From an uncultured Lachnospiraceae bacterium (GTDB lineage Bacteria; Bacillota; Clostridia; Lachnospirales; Lachnospiraceae), in the NCBI GenBank assembly GCA_945929965.1, contig CAMEOT010000004.1, positions 95,074 to 159,073 on the forward strand: a stretch of 64,000 nt of DNA, in the 5' to 3' direction. The position numbers and the translations under genes were made by a program. The notes beneath the pieces were generated by a model. That model made no database searches. It had not been told where the DNA came from and was given only the letters and a program-made list of their open reading frames with translations. Numbering within the stretch: position 1 is the stretch's first letter; the number at the start of each line of letters is the position of its first letter. This document shows, piece after piece, positions 42,380 through 51,488 of this stretch.

Positions 42380-42445
42380 GTATGAAACTTAGAACTTCTT
42401 CACGAAAGCGCCTTTGCGCTGAGTGACTAGAAGTTCTTTTCATAC
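42380..42445 (-). repeat. 66-bp structured intergenic repeat, copy 2 (abuts the flgK stop)
   Basis: Same fold as copy 1 at 20122-20187: GTATG/CATAC outer stem, AGAACTTCT/AGAAGTTCT, TCAC/GTGA, and GCGC/GCGC closing CTTT. It too begins in the TAG stop of the gene upstream on the minus strand. Outer-stem and inner-stem changes relative to copy 1 are compensatory. Confidence 0.85.
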
Positions 42446-44367
42446 TAGACTCCGGTCTCCAGAATCAGTCTGTCATATATTTCCGTTAAGGTCTGGATCA
42501 TCTTGGAAGCCAGATTGTATCCGTTCTGATATTTTACCAGATTCACTGCTTCTTCATCCTCATCGACACCGGAGATGGAAATTCTCTGATTATCAATGGT
42601 AGCGGAAATATCCTTAAAACTTGCATAAAATGTATTCGCTCTGGAAGCATTCAATGCCACATCCGACAGAATACACTGTAAAAATTCGGAAGCATTACAT
42701 CCGCGGAAACTCATCTTCGTCTTATCTGTGGCCAGATTCTTCAGATCGTTCAGCAGGTCATTCTGTTCTACGCCGTCTGCTGCGTCCTTGCGGTTCGCTA
42801 ACAGGCCGGGATCCTGCTCCATGGCATCCAGAATATCAAAATTCTTCGCGGTCAGACGATAATAGCTGTCGTCGTTGACCTTTACCGTCATTTTGCTACC
42901 GGCCTTTTTTTCCTGCTTGTCATATCTCTTGGCTGCATCATCCAACAGGAACTGCTCACCACCGGTTGCTTTATTACCGGTGAACATCTTCACACCGGGA
43001 TCTCCGCTTCCGCTGTAACCGGAGGTCAGGATATCGTTGAATTTCTGAGAAAAAGTACGGATCCACTCATTCATCTGGTTCATGTAATACGGGATACCCT
43101 GATAAGACAGGCTCGTACCGATCTCCGCCTTTTTCCCTACGCGGTCGTTGGTAATACTCCGGGGATTCTTCTCACTGTCCGACAAAGTAAAGGTGTATGT
43201 ATAAGTTGCTTCCCCGTTCGCATCATATTCGCAGGTATATTCCCAGGAATCATAGTAAAATTCCTGATTGCCCAGATCCAGGATGCCTCCCTGATCCGAC
43301 AGATTGCATTTATTCAGATCCTGCAGATAAGCCCTGGTTACTTTTACGGTTACGGTATCATGGGTCTTGCCGTCTGCCGTGGTCGTCGTGCCGGTGGCGG
43401 TCACCTGTCCGGTGAAATTCTCGCCGTTGTTACCGTCACGCATCTGGATCAGTCCTGCCAGATCACCGCCCATGGATGCATTGTACAGGTTGAACTTCTG
43501 CCCGTCCGCCCAGTAGACTTCATAGAGACCGTCGATATCGGTCTGGTTTACTTTCTCATAGGAGGTTCTTGCCACACATTCGAGACCGTTATAATCACTG
43601 CCGTCCACCAGCATCTGTCCGCCTGCGATCTTGACCATATATCTGTTGGCTCCAGTCTCACGGTTCTCATTGTTGGCATCGATGATCGGTGTCTCTTTGA
43701 CTTGCACGTCCACGATCTTGGATAACTCATCGATCAGCAGGGTTCTGCGGTCACGGAGCTCGTTTGCTTTCACTCCGGTCAGTTCGATGGTATTGATCTG
43801 TTTATTTAAAGTAGCGACTTCGCCGGCGATGGAGTTGATCTCGTCCACCTTCAGCTTGATCTCCTGGTTGATATCTTTCTGTACTTTCTCCAGATTGCCT
43901 GCCATACCGTTGAAGTACTCGGTCAGGGCTCCGGCATATCCTACGAACTGGGACTTGGCGGTAGCGCTGTTGGGATCTTTTAACAGAGCCTGCATACCGG
44001 TCACCATCAGCTGATCGAAGATGGTCTTGAATCCGGTACTCTTGCCGTCATCGTCGAAATAGGTCTCCAGCTGCTGCATGTAGTACTGCTTCATATCGTA
44101 CTCACCCAGCTGCGCGTTGTTATCCCAGAATCTTCCGTCATAGAACTCATCCCGGACACGCTCGATGGCTAACGTCTCTACACCGGCTCCGGCACAGCCG
44201 TAGGTCTGAAATACTCTCAGTGCATTGGATGCCTGCTGTGTCACCTGCTGTCTGCTGTACCCTTCCGTCTGCACATTAGCGATATTGTTGGAAGTGGTGT
44301 TCATAGCAGCATTGCTGGCTAAGAGTCCCGTATATGCAATATTTAATCCAAAAAATTGTGAGGGCAT
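42445..44367 (-). CDS. flgK: Flagellar hook-associated protein FlgK, second paralog
   Basis: 640 residues. N-terminal FFGLNIAYTGLLASNAAMNT and NIANVQTEGYSRQQV (4-43) and C-terminal EAVNLVKYQNGYNLASKMIQ are the FlgK D0/D1 ends. The middle (about 280-480) is a large beta-rich region with no counterpart in the first paralog. It starts 10 bp after the first flgK stop. Which of the two forms the hook-filament junction, or whether both do, is not known. RBS GGAGG. The stop abuts the 66-bp repeat. Confidence 0.9.
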   Translation of the reverse strand: MPSQFFGLNIAYTGLLASNAAMNTTSNNIANVQTEGYSRQQVTQQASNALRVFQTYGCAGAGVETLAIERVRDEFYDGRFWDNNAQLGEYDMKQYYMQQLETYFDDDGKSTGFKTIFDQLMVTGMQALLKDPNSATAKSQFVGYAGALTEYFNGMAGNLEKVQKDINQEIKLKVDEINSIAGEVATLNKQINTIELTGVKANELRDRRTLLIDELSKIVDVQVKETPIIDANNENRETGANRYMVKIAGGQMLVDGSDYNGLECVARTSYEKVNQTDIDGLYEVYWADGQKFNLYNASMGGDLAGLIQMRDGNNGENFTGQVTATGTTTTADGKTHDTVTVKVTRAYLQDLNKCNLSDQGGILDLGNQEFYYDSWEYTCEYDANGEATYTYTFTLSDSEKNPRSITNDRVGKKAEIGTSLSYQGIPYYMNQMNEWIRTFSQKFNDILTSGYSGSGDPGVKMFTGNKATGGEQFLLDDAAKRYDKQEKKAGSKMTVKVNDDSYYRLTAKNFDILDAMEQDPGLLANRKDAADGVEQNDLLNDLKNLATDKTKMSFRGCNASEFLQCILSDVALNASRANTFYASFKDISATIDNQRISISGVDEDEEAVNLVKYQNGYNLASKMIQTLTEIYDRLILETGV

Positions 44368-44377
44368 AACCTACCTC

Positions 44378-46105
44378 CTAAACTCCCAGCGTTGAAATAA
44401 TATGCTCCAGCATCTCGCTGATCACATTGATATAACGGCTGGATGCGTTGTACGCATTCTGGAACTTGATCATATTGGACAGTTCTTCATCTGTGGATAC
44501 ACCGATGACCTGTTCTCGGGCGCTCTGTGTGGCTTCCACAGTGCTGACCTGATTCTCATAAATGCTTCGGAACACATATCCGGAGTTCGCTACCTGGGAT
44601 ACCAGATCCGTATAGTAATCTACAAAAGTAGTCTTTTTCTGTACATTGGGATTCAGCGTGTAAGCTTCTTCGGTAAACGCTGCTTTCAATGCATTTGCCG
44701 TAGCCTTATCCTCGGAGCCGTCCGCCAGACGGAATCCCAGTTTGGAGGGTTCCTGCATCAGTGTAGGATTCACCTGAAGGTTACCAATGGTATAAAGGCT
44801 CTCCGTACTGCCTGCCTTTTCCTCGTTCATGACCCAGTAGTCCTTGCCGTCTTTCCCGGTTACCTTGCGATATCCGTCTGTCGTCACCTTGGTAAATAAC
44901 TGGATCGGGGTACCGCCATCCATGCGCATATAGCCGTCGGATTCCACCGCACAATACTTTACATCTGTAAGCTTTGTACCGTCTGCCAGTTCCAGATCTC
45001 CGCTCGCTACCCCGGCTGCATCTGCCAGGATATCATTGATCTTTGCCACCACATTGTGGATCATCTGGTCAAATTCACCCTGTATGTTCATAACGACCGA
45101 CTGGGATACGCTGTCGTATTTTCCCTCCGCCAGATCGGTATAATTCGCTCTGTGATCTCCTCTTGCCAGAAGCATTGCCTTCAGTCCGCCGATATCGGTT
45201 CCTAAATCCGATGAGATCTCGATGGAGAGATCAAATACCTCCGCGCCGTCGATATTATAGACTCTGGTACCGTCATCCTGCGTGGTGTAGGAAGCATTCA
45301 TAGGCCAGAACGGTGTTACGAAGCCGGTAGCTTCGTCTGTCTTCATAGCGATCTCATAGCAGGTTCCGTCCTTGACGAAATCTACACCCTCGATCTGTAC
45401 GGATACACTGCCGTATCTGTCCTCGGAAAAGCTCATATTGGTCAGCTCTGCCAGTTCATCGAGGATCTGATTTCTCGCATCCCGCAGGTCATTGGCATGC
45501 TCAATACCGCCGCTCTCGATGGCACGGATCTGATCGTTTAAGGTTAGCAGCTGTTCTCCGTATTTATTGATCTTATCCACATTCTGTTTGATCTGTGTGT
45601 TCAGGTTATCCTGATAGGAGCTTAAGCCATCATATACCGCACTTGCTCTCTGCACGAATTCAGATGCTCTCTGTACGATCAGTCCCTGTGTTACGGAGCT
45701 GCTGGGATCCTTGGAAAGTTCCTGTACGGCAGTCCAAAAATCTGTCATGGTCGTCTGAAAAGCCTCGCCGTTTAATTCTCCCAGCTGGCTCTCCACCTCT
45801 TCGAGTACTTCTGTGGACACTTCATAGAACATACTGCGTCCGGATTCCTTGCGGTATGTTTTATCCAGAAAATAATCTCTGACCTGTTTTACACGGGAAT
45901 AAGTGACACCCAGACCTGTCTGCTTATTGGCAATCGACTTTGGGTCCGTAGATAACGTGACATACGCTCTGTTAGACTGCTGTACCTGTTGTCTGGTATA
46001 GCCGGTGGTGTCCACATTAGAAAGATTATGCGCTGTGGTATTCAGCGCATTCTGACTTGTCTGTAATCCGGACGAACCTATATATAAACTACCCATTAAT
46101 GGCAT
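44378..46105 (-). CDS. flgK: Flagellar hook-associated protein FlgK, first paralog
   Basis: 575 residues, nearer to the usual FlgK length (about 550). SLYIGSSGLQTSQNALNTTA and NLSNVDTTGYTRQQVQQ at the N-terminus, SNMIKFQNAYNASSRYINVI at the C-terminus. Exported hook-associated protein 1. Diverged clearly from the next gene, so the duplication is not recent. AGGTGAG lies 5-6 nt before the ATG. Confidence 0.93.
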   Translation of the reverse strand: MPLMGSLYIGSSGLQTSQNALNTTAHNLSNVDTTGYTRQQVQQSNRAYVTLSTDPKSIANKQTGLGVTYSRVKQVRDYFLDKTYRKESGRSMFYEVSTEVLEEVESQLGELNGEAFQTTMTDFWTAVQELSKDPSSSVTQGLIVQRASEFVQRASAVYDGLSSYQDNLNTQIKQNVDKINKYGEQLLTLNDQIRAIESGGIEHANDLRDARNQILDELAELTNMSFSEDRYGSVSVQIEGVDFVKDGTCYEIAMKTDEATGFVTPFWPMNASYTTQDDGTRVYNIDGAEVFDLSIEISSDLGTDIGGLKAMLLARGDHRANYTDLAEGKYDSVSQSVVMNIQGEFDQMIHNVVAKINDILADAAGVASGDLELADGTKLTDVKYCAVESDGYMRMDGGTPIQLFTKVTTDGYRKVTGKDGKDYWVMNEEKAGSTESLYTIGNLQVNPTLMQEPSKLGFRLADGSEDKATANALKAAFTEEAYTLNPNVQKKTTFVDYYTDLVSQVANSGYVFRSIYENQVSTVEATQSAREQVIGVSTDEELSNMIKFQNAYNASSRYINVISEMLEHIISTLGV

Positions 46106-46156
46106 GAACTCTCACCTCTGTATCAGGGGATCTGCGTGGATCCCCGGGATCTGCTC

Positions 46157-46675
46157 TTACTGCTTGGCATCGAAGCCATGATCCATAACGCCCATGGTAT
46201 CACCCGCATTGTAAGCTCCACGATTGTAATTGGCTGTCTCGGGTGCTGCCTTCGCCGCCTGGAGGAGATTCATCTCGAACTCCACCATCTCCAGTGCACT
46301 GTTTAACAGTTCACTGTTCTGCTCATTGGCGCGCTTCAGGCCCCGGACTGCTGCCTGCAATCTGTCATGTGCATCTGCCAGCGCCTGCTGCTCCGCAGGG
46401 CGTGTGGATAACATGGTGATCAGATTGGACAGCTTCAACTCATTAACATCCCTGTTCAATACATCGGCTATGTCCGCAGTCACTCCCGCTCTCTGTTTGT
46501 CCAGATTGTGGATCCTGCTGACAAGCTCCTGCTCCTCGTCCGTGATCTTCTGTAATTCTGCAAGATTACCGCTTGCAATGATCGGTGTCTTGCGTTGTGA
46601 TAACTGAAGCAGAGCCTCGTACTCCGTACTCTCTCTGTCCAGTACATCTATCAGGTTTTCCATTAAACTAGCCAA
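46157..46675 (-). CDS. flgN: FlgN-family export chaperone
   Basis: 172 residues, helical. LIDVLDRESTEYEALLQLSQ (8-27), KTPIIASGNLAELQKITDEE and ALEMVEFEMNLL follow FlgN, which escorts FlgK and FlgL to export. The frame begins TTG, with AGGT 6 nt upstream; the first ATG is four codons later. The start overlaps the RBS region at the end of flgM, so the two are coupled. The last 30 residues are Gly/Asn/Ala-rich. Confidence 0.85.
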   Translation of the reverse strand: MASLMENLIDVLDRESTEYEALLQLSQRKTPIIASGNLAELQKITDEEQELVSRIHNLDKQRAGVTADIADVLNRDVNELKLSNLITMLSTRPAEQQALADAHDRLQAAVRGLKRANEQNSELLNSALEMVEFEMNLLQAAKAAPETANYNRGAYNAGDTMGVMDHGFDAKQ

Positions 46676-46679
46676 GGAA

Positions 46680-46955
46680 CTACCTCATTTCTTCCTGTTT
46701 TTGAAGCAGCTTCTCCGCAAAGCTTGCATTGTCCACTCCATAAGTACCGTTTTGGATCCTTGCCTTAATGGGAGCCGTTAACTCTTCCCTGATATCAGGT
46801 GCGGCTGCCACTGCTGCCTTAGCGGTCTGGAAATCCTTTCCCTGGCTGCTGATCTGCAGTCTGTCCGTGTGTGCTGTCTTCTGTGTCTTCTGTGTTCTGC
46901 TTACCTTCTGAGACTGATACAGCTGCTGTACCTGTGTATACGCTTCAATACGCAT
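46680..46955 (-). CDS. flgM: Anti-sigma-28 factor FlgM
   Basis: 91 residues, usual FlgM length. Binds sigma-28 until exported. N-terminal part disordered (QKVSRTQKTQKTAHTDRL), C-terminal helices IREELTAPIKARIQNGTYGV and ASFAEKLLQKQEE form the sigma-binding region. First gene of flgM-flgN-flgK-flgK-flgL-fliW-csrA, behind a sigma-28 promoter, so it is autoregulated. RBS AAGGAGG. Confidence 0.92.
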   Translation of the reverse strand: MRIEAYTQVQQLYQSQKVSRTQKTQKTAHTDRLQISSQGKDFQTAKAAVAAAPDIREELTAPIKARIQNGTYGVDNASFAEKLLQKQEEMR

Positions 46956-46997
46956 ATCGACTCCTCCTTCCCGAATGTCTTTGATGTTTCACAATAG

Positions 46998-47024
46998 TTA
47001 TCGGATAGATTTGCAATTACTTTA
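46998..47024 (-). promoter_or_regulatory. Sigma-28 promoter of the flgM operon
   Basis: Minus strand TAAA (47024-47021), 16 nt, CCGATAA (47004-46998): close to the FliA/sigma-D consensus, about 40 nt before the flgM ATG. Confidence 0.85.
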
Positions 47025-47034
47025 GAGTCTGCTG

Positions 47035-47065
47035 AAAAAAAACGGTATCTGCACGTACCTATACC
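47035..47065 (-). terminator. Weak terminator at the end of the MATE gene
   Basis: GGTAT / ATACC stem overlapping the MATE stop codon, followed by GTTTTTTTT on the minus strand. Short stem but a long T run. Confidence 0.5.
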
Positions 47066-48447
47066 ATCTGTACCACCCAAACATTGCTCTTCACCATGTA
47101 GTAGCCGATGATGACCTTGATCATTTCTGTCCCCTGCACCAGGAAATAGATGCTTACGATCCCCAGCCCGGTAAAGTGCGCCAGCAGATAAGCCGCAGGT
47201 ACCACGATCACCCAGGTAAATACGGAATCAAACAAAAACGTTACCACCGTCTTACCGCCGGAGCGCAGGGTAAAATAGGACGCATGGCTGAATGCACAGA
47301 ACGGCATGATGATCGCGGAGACTGCGATGAACTGCGTAGCCAGTCCCTTGATTTCATCCGAAGTATTATAAATACCGGGGAAAAATCCTCCCACCACGAA
47401 CATCAATGCTGCCATGATCACACAGCAGAAGACACTGAATACGATCATCTTATTGTCTGCATCCTTCGCCTCTTCCAGCTTGCCGGCGCCCAGATACTGT
47501 CCTACCACAATGCTGATACAGGAGCCTAACTGCAAATATACAATATTGAACAGATTCGTAATGGTGGATGCGATATTCAGTCCTGCCACTACATCCAGTC
47601 CTCTGACGGAATAACACTGGGTCACGGTGGTCATACCTGCTGCCCACATTACTTCATTCATCATCAGGGGGAAGCCCTTGACGAGAATTGCTTTTAGTTC
47701 CGCAAAAGGAATGCCGAAGCCGGTGTAGGCTCCTTCCAGATAGCGGTTCTTCGCTCTGTGCATGTGTGCCCAGGTGATCACGATCAATGCCTCAATGTAA
47801 CGGGCGATCACCGTCGCCAGTGCCGCACCCGCTACCCCCATCTTGGGAAAAGGTCCGATGCCGAAGATCATCAGATAATCTAACAGCGCGTTGGTTCCCA
47901 CCGCCACGAAGCTGGCTAACATGGGAATAAAAGTCTGCCCGGTCTCTTTGATATTCGTAGCATAGGACTGGTTCACCGCAAACGGGATCAGACCTACCAT
48001 CATGATCGCCAGATATTCCTGACCGTATTTGAGTGCCACATCCGTAGCTCCGTTCCCCACCGTATCCGTCAGATACAGGGAGATCAGCGCGGAACCTTTG
48101 GTCAGAAACAGTAATATTGCTCCTCCGGTCACAAACAGGGTCGCATATAATTTAAAACGGAACGAATACATATGCCCCTTATGATTGCCCTTGCCAAAAT
48201 ACTGGGCACCGAAGATGCTGGCTGCGGATACGGCTCCGAAGATCGCCAGGTTGTATACAAAGATCAGCTGGTTCACGATAGCGACACCGGACATCTGCTC
48301 CGTACCCAGCTGTCCTACCATAATATTATCTAAAAAGCTTACCAGATTGGTAATGGCATTCTGCAGGATCATGGGAATTGCAAGCAGCAGATATCTGCGG
48401 TAGAAATCCCAGTCTCCGATATATTTTTTCTTGAATTTAGTTAACAT
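47059..48447 (-). CDS. MATE family efflux transporter
   Basis: 462 residues, 12 membrane helices in two pseudo-repeats. YLLLAIPMILQNAITNLVSF at helix 1 and SFLDNIMVGQLGTEQMSGV are MATE signatures. Exports drugs or metabolites using a cation gradient; the substrate is unknown. ATG 48447 (MLTKFKKKYIGDW) has GAGGG 5 nt upstream; the longer frame to 48501 is rejected. It lies downstream of a second MATE gene on the same strand (78 bp gap); only moderately similar to it. Confidence 0.9.
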   Translation of the reverse strand: MLTKFKKKYIGDWDFYRRYLLLAIPMILQNAITNLVSFLDNIMVGQLGTEQMSGVAIVNQLIFVYNLAIFGAVSAASIFGAQYFGKGNHKGHMYSFRFKLYATLFVTGGAILLFLTKGSALISLYLTDTVGNGATDVALKYGQEYLAIMMVGLIPFAVNQSYATNIKETGQTFIPMLASFVAVGTNALLDYLMIFGIGPFPKMGVAGAALATVIARYIEALIVITWAHMHRAKNRYLEGAYTGFGIPFAELKAILVKGFPLMMNEVMWAAGMTTVTQCYSVRGLDVVAGLNIASTITNLFNIVYLQLGSCISIVVGQYLGAGKLEEAKDADNKMIVFSVFCCVIMAALMFVVGGFFPGIYNTSDEIKGLATQFIAVSAIIMPFCAFSHASYFTLRSGGKTVVTFLFDSVFTWVIVVPAAYLLAHFTGLGIVSIYFLVQGTEMIKVIIGYYMVKSNVWVVQMV

Positions 48448-48525
48448 ATTATCCCTCAATTCTTTTACTGTCTGTGCTTTGCGATCACGAGTCTTCCACA
48501 CTCTGCAGCCGCCTGTCTTATGTTC

Positions 48526-49902
48526 TTATGTTTCTTCCTGCGGCATGATACTGTGTACTTTTTTCCTTACAAAATAGAAGCACACTGCCTGCAGCAATAT
48601 CGTCACGGTCCAGGATGCCGGATAGGATAAAAACAGTACCATCAGTGACCGGTGCATTGGGAATACCCCATAGATCCAGAAGATCCTCGTACCTACCGTC
48701 CCGATAATAGATAAGATCATGGGAACCGCCGAATGCCCCATTCCACGCAGGGCTCCCGGGATCAGATCCATGATTCCGCATAAAAAGTAAGTCAGTGTCG
48801 TATACAATAAGATTTCCGTACCACAGGCGATCACATCCGCCTCCGTAGTATAGATATGAAGCAGCTGGGGGCCAAAGAGATTGGCGCTGCCACCCAGCGT
48901 CACCGCCACGATCACCGACAGGATCATGCAGTCGACAAGCACCCGGTCCATACGCTTTTTCTTCCCGGCTCCGTAGTTCTGGCTGGTGAAGCTCATGCAC
49001 GCCTGCGTGATGGAATTGACCGATACGAACAGGAATCCGAAGATGTTGTTCGCCGCCGTGTATCCCGCCATGGCAATGGATCCGAAGGAATTCACCGAAG
49101 ACTGCAGCAATACGTTGGAAAAATTGATCACCACGCTCTGAATTCCTGCAGGCACTCCCACCTGGAAGATCTGCACCAGATACTCCCATTTGATTCCCAG
49201 CTTTGTGATCTGCAGACGATAGCAGCTGTCCGTGCCAAGCAGACATTCCAGTACCAACACACAGGAGATGATCTGCGAGAACACCGTAGCGATGGCCACA
49301 CCTGCCACTCCCATGGAAAAGACAATGACCAGGAACAGATTCAGTGCTGCGTTAACAGCTCCTGAAATGATCAGGAACAGAAGCGGTCTCTTTGTATCGC
49401 CCACCGCACGCAAAATGGCAGCTCCGTAATTGTACAGCATAAAAAAGGGCATTCCGCAAAAATAGATTTTCATATATAAAGCTGCCTGGTCGATCACATC
49501 TGCCGGCGTATCCATCAGCTCCAGTGTCCCACGGGCACAGAACAGTCCCACGAATACCATGACGATGCCGCTGATCAGGGCAAAAGTCATCGCCGTATGT
49601 ACCGTCTCGCTCATCTCCCGCTCTTTGCCTGCCGCATAGAATCTGGCAGACAATACGTTGGCTCCCAGCGAGACCCCGATGAACAGGTTCACAAACATAT
49701 TGATCAATGCCGTGGTGGATCCCACCGCCGCCAGTGCCTGACTTCCGGTGAATCTCCCGACCACAATAATATCCACTGCATTAAACAGCAGCTGTAAAAT
49801 ACTCGACACCATCAGCGGCAAGGCAAAGGATATTAATTTATCCATGATTGTGCCGTTGCACATATCTATCTCATATTTATTTTTCTTCTGTACTGCTTCC
49901 AT
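48526..49902 (-). CDS. MATE family efflux transporter
   Basis: 458 residues, 12 helices. MDKLISFALPLMVSSILQLL, NAVDIIVVGRFTGSQALAAV and the second-half QNYGAGKKKRMDR are typical of Clostridial MATE/NorM proteins. GGAAAGG lies 8 nt before the ATG at 49902; a start at 49923 is also in frame. It precedes the second MATE gene. The pair could act as separate or joint exporters; no regulator is adjacent. Confidence 0.9.
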   Translation of the reverse strand: MEAVQKKNKYEIDMCNGTIMDKLISFALPLMVSSILQLLFNAVDIIVVGRFTGSQALAAVGSTTALINMFVNLFIGVSLGANVLSARFYAAGKEREMSETVHTAMTFALISGIVMVFVGLFCARGTLELMDTPADVIDQAALYMKIYFCGMPFFMLYNYGAAILRAVGDTKRPLLFLIISGAVNAALNLFLVIVFSMGVAGVAIATVFSQIISCVLVLECLLGTDSCYRLQITKLGIKWEYLVQIFQVGVPAGIQSVVINFSNVLLQSSVNSFGSIAMAGYTAANNIFGFLFVSVNSITQACMSFTSQNYGAGKKKRMDRVLVDCMILSVIVAVTLGGSANLFGPQLLHIYTTEADVIACGTEILLYTTLTYFLCGIMDLIPGALRGMGHSAVPMILSIIGTVGTRIFWIYGVFPMHRSLMVLFLSYPASWTVTILLQAVCFYFVRKKVHSIMPQEET

Positions 49903-50001
49903 TTCAGATACCTTTCCATCCATTTCCGGACAAGCCTATGAATTATGATTCTATCACATATTTTACTATATTTCCATTCCCCTTTTTTGCTAAAATTATG
50001 G

Positions 50002-50007
50002 TATACT
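50002..50007 (+). promoter_or_regulatory. Extended -10 of the FAD dehydrogenase gene
   Basis: TATGG-TATACT with a TG one base before the -10; no good -35. It is about 65 nt before the start codon. Confidence 0.4.
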
Positions 50008-50072
50008 ATATTTTGGATGTTTTTAGTATTTACAGAAGCGAAAAGAGAACACTATGAAAGGAACCATTCCCT

Positions 50073-51446
50073 ATGAAATATGACATCATTATTATCGGTG
50101 CCGGCCCCGGCGGTATCTTCTCCGCTTACGAGCTGGTACAGCAGAATCCCGATCTGAAGATTGCCGTCTTCGAAGCCGGTCATCCCCTGGAGAAGCGTCA
50201 CTGCCCCATCGACGGAGATAAGATCAAGAGCTGCATCAACTGCAAGAGCTGTTCTATTATGAGCGGTTTCGGCGGTGCAGGTGCTTTTTCCGACGGAAAA
50301 TACAACATCACCAACGCCTTCGGCGGTACGTTGTATGAATACATCGGCAAAAATCAGGCCATCGATCTCATGAAATACGTGGATGACATCAATATGAAAT
50401 TCGGTGGAGAGGGCACCAAACTGTATTCCACCGCAGGTACCTCATTTAAGAAGCTCTGCATGCAGAACAAGCTGACCCTCTTAGATGCTTCCGTGCGTCA
50501 CTTAGGTACCGATATCAACTTTATCGTGCTGGAGAACCTGTACGCGGAGCTCAAAGATAAAGTGACCTTCTATTTCGATACTCCGGTAAAAACCGTGGAA
50601 GCACTGGATCCGGGGTATCGTATCAGCTGCGATGATGCCTCCTACGAGTGTGACCAATGCATCATCTCCGTAGGCCGCAGCGGCAGCAAATGGATGGAAC
50701 GCATCTGCAAGGATCTGGATATCAACACCAAGTCCAACCGTGTGGATATCGGTGTCCGCGTGGAGCTTCCCGCTGTCATCTTCTCTCATCTGACCGATGA
50801 GCTGTATGAGAGCAAGATCGTATACCGAACCGAGAAATTCGAAGATGCTGTGCGTACCTTCTGTATGAACCCCCACGGTATCGTAGTAAATGAGAATACT
50901 AACGGCATCGTCACCGTCAACGGCCACAGCTACGAAGGTGCCGATAAACAGACCGAGAATACCAACTTTGCACTGTTAGTTGCCAAGCATTTCTCCGAGC
51001 CCTTCAAGGACAGTAACGGATACGGCGAAAGCATCGCCCGTCTCTCCAATATGCTGGGCGGCGGTGTCATCGTACAGCGTTTCGGTGATCTGGTAAGAGG
51101 ACGACGCAGTAATGCAAAGCGTATTGCCGAGGGCATGGTGGAGCCTACCCTGGCCGCAACCCCCGGCGACTTAAGCCTGGTACTGCCCAAGCGTATCTTA
51201 GACGGCATCATTGAAATGATCTACGCTTTGGACAAGATCGCACCCGGTACTGCCAATGACGACACCTTACTCTACGGTGTGGAGGTGAAGTTCTACAACA
51301 TGGAAGTGGAACTGGACGAGCACCTGGAAAGCTGTCATAAGGGATTATATATCATCGGTGACGGCAGTGGCGTGACCCATTCCCTGTCCCATGCATCTGC
51401 CAGCGGCGTCTATGTAGCCAGACAGATCGTCAAAGGCAATGAATAA
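50073..51446 (+). CDS. FAD-dependent dehydrogenase (COG2509-like)
   Basis: 457 residues. N-terminal dinucleotide-binding motif DIIIIGAGPGGIFSAYEL (4-21), then a cysteine cluster CPIDGDKIKSCINCKSC (about 48-64) that could hold an Fe-S or zinc site, GFGGAGAFSDGKYN, and a C-terminal GLYIIGDGSGVTHSLSHASA that closes the FAD site. This matches the uncharacterised COG2509 family of flavoproteins. Electron donor and acceptor are unknown. First of three collinear plus-strand genes (DegV and PlsC follow). Confidence 0.85.
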   Translation: MKYDIIIIGAGPGGIFSAYELVQQNPDLKIAVFEAGHPLEKRHCPIDGDKIKSCINCKSCSIMSGFGGAGAFSDGKYNITNAFGGTLYEYIGKNQAIDLMKYVDDINMKFGGEGTKLYSTAGTSFKKLCMQNKLTLLDASVRHLGTDINFIVLENLYAELKDKVTFYFDTPVKTVEALDPGYRISCDDASYECDQCIISVGRSGSKWMERICKDLDINTKSNRVDIGVRVELPAVIFSHLTDELYESKIVYRTEKFEDAVRTFCMNPHGIVVNENTNGIVTVNGHSYEGADKQTENTNFALLVAKHFSEPFKDSNGYGESIARLSNMLGGGVIVQRFGDLVRGRRSNAKRIAEGMVEPTLAATPGDLSLVLPKRILDGIIEMIYALDKIAPGTANDDTLLYGVEVKFYNMEVELDEHLESCHKGLYIIGDGSGVTHSLSHASASGVYVARQIVKGNE

Positions 51447-51488
51447 GGAAAGATGAAACACTAAAAACTAAAAAAGAAGGTATATTCT

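Noticed and set aside
48518..49246. 242-codon minus-strand frame overlapping the 48526 MATE gene in another frame
   Set aside because: Same-strand shadow rich in His/Arg/Gly/Pro; MATE frame shows membrane helices and family motifs.
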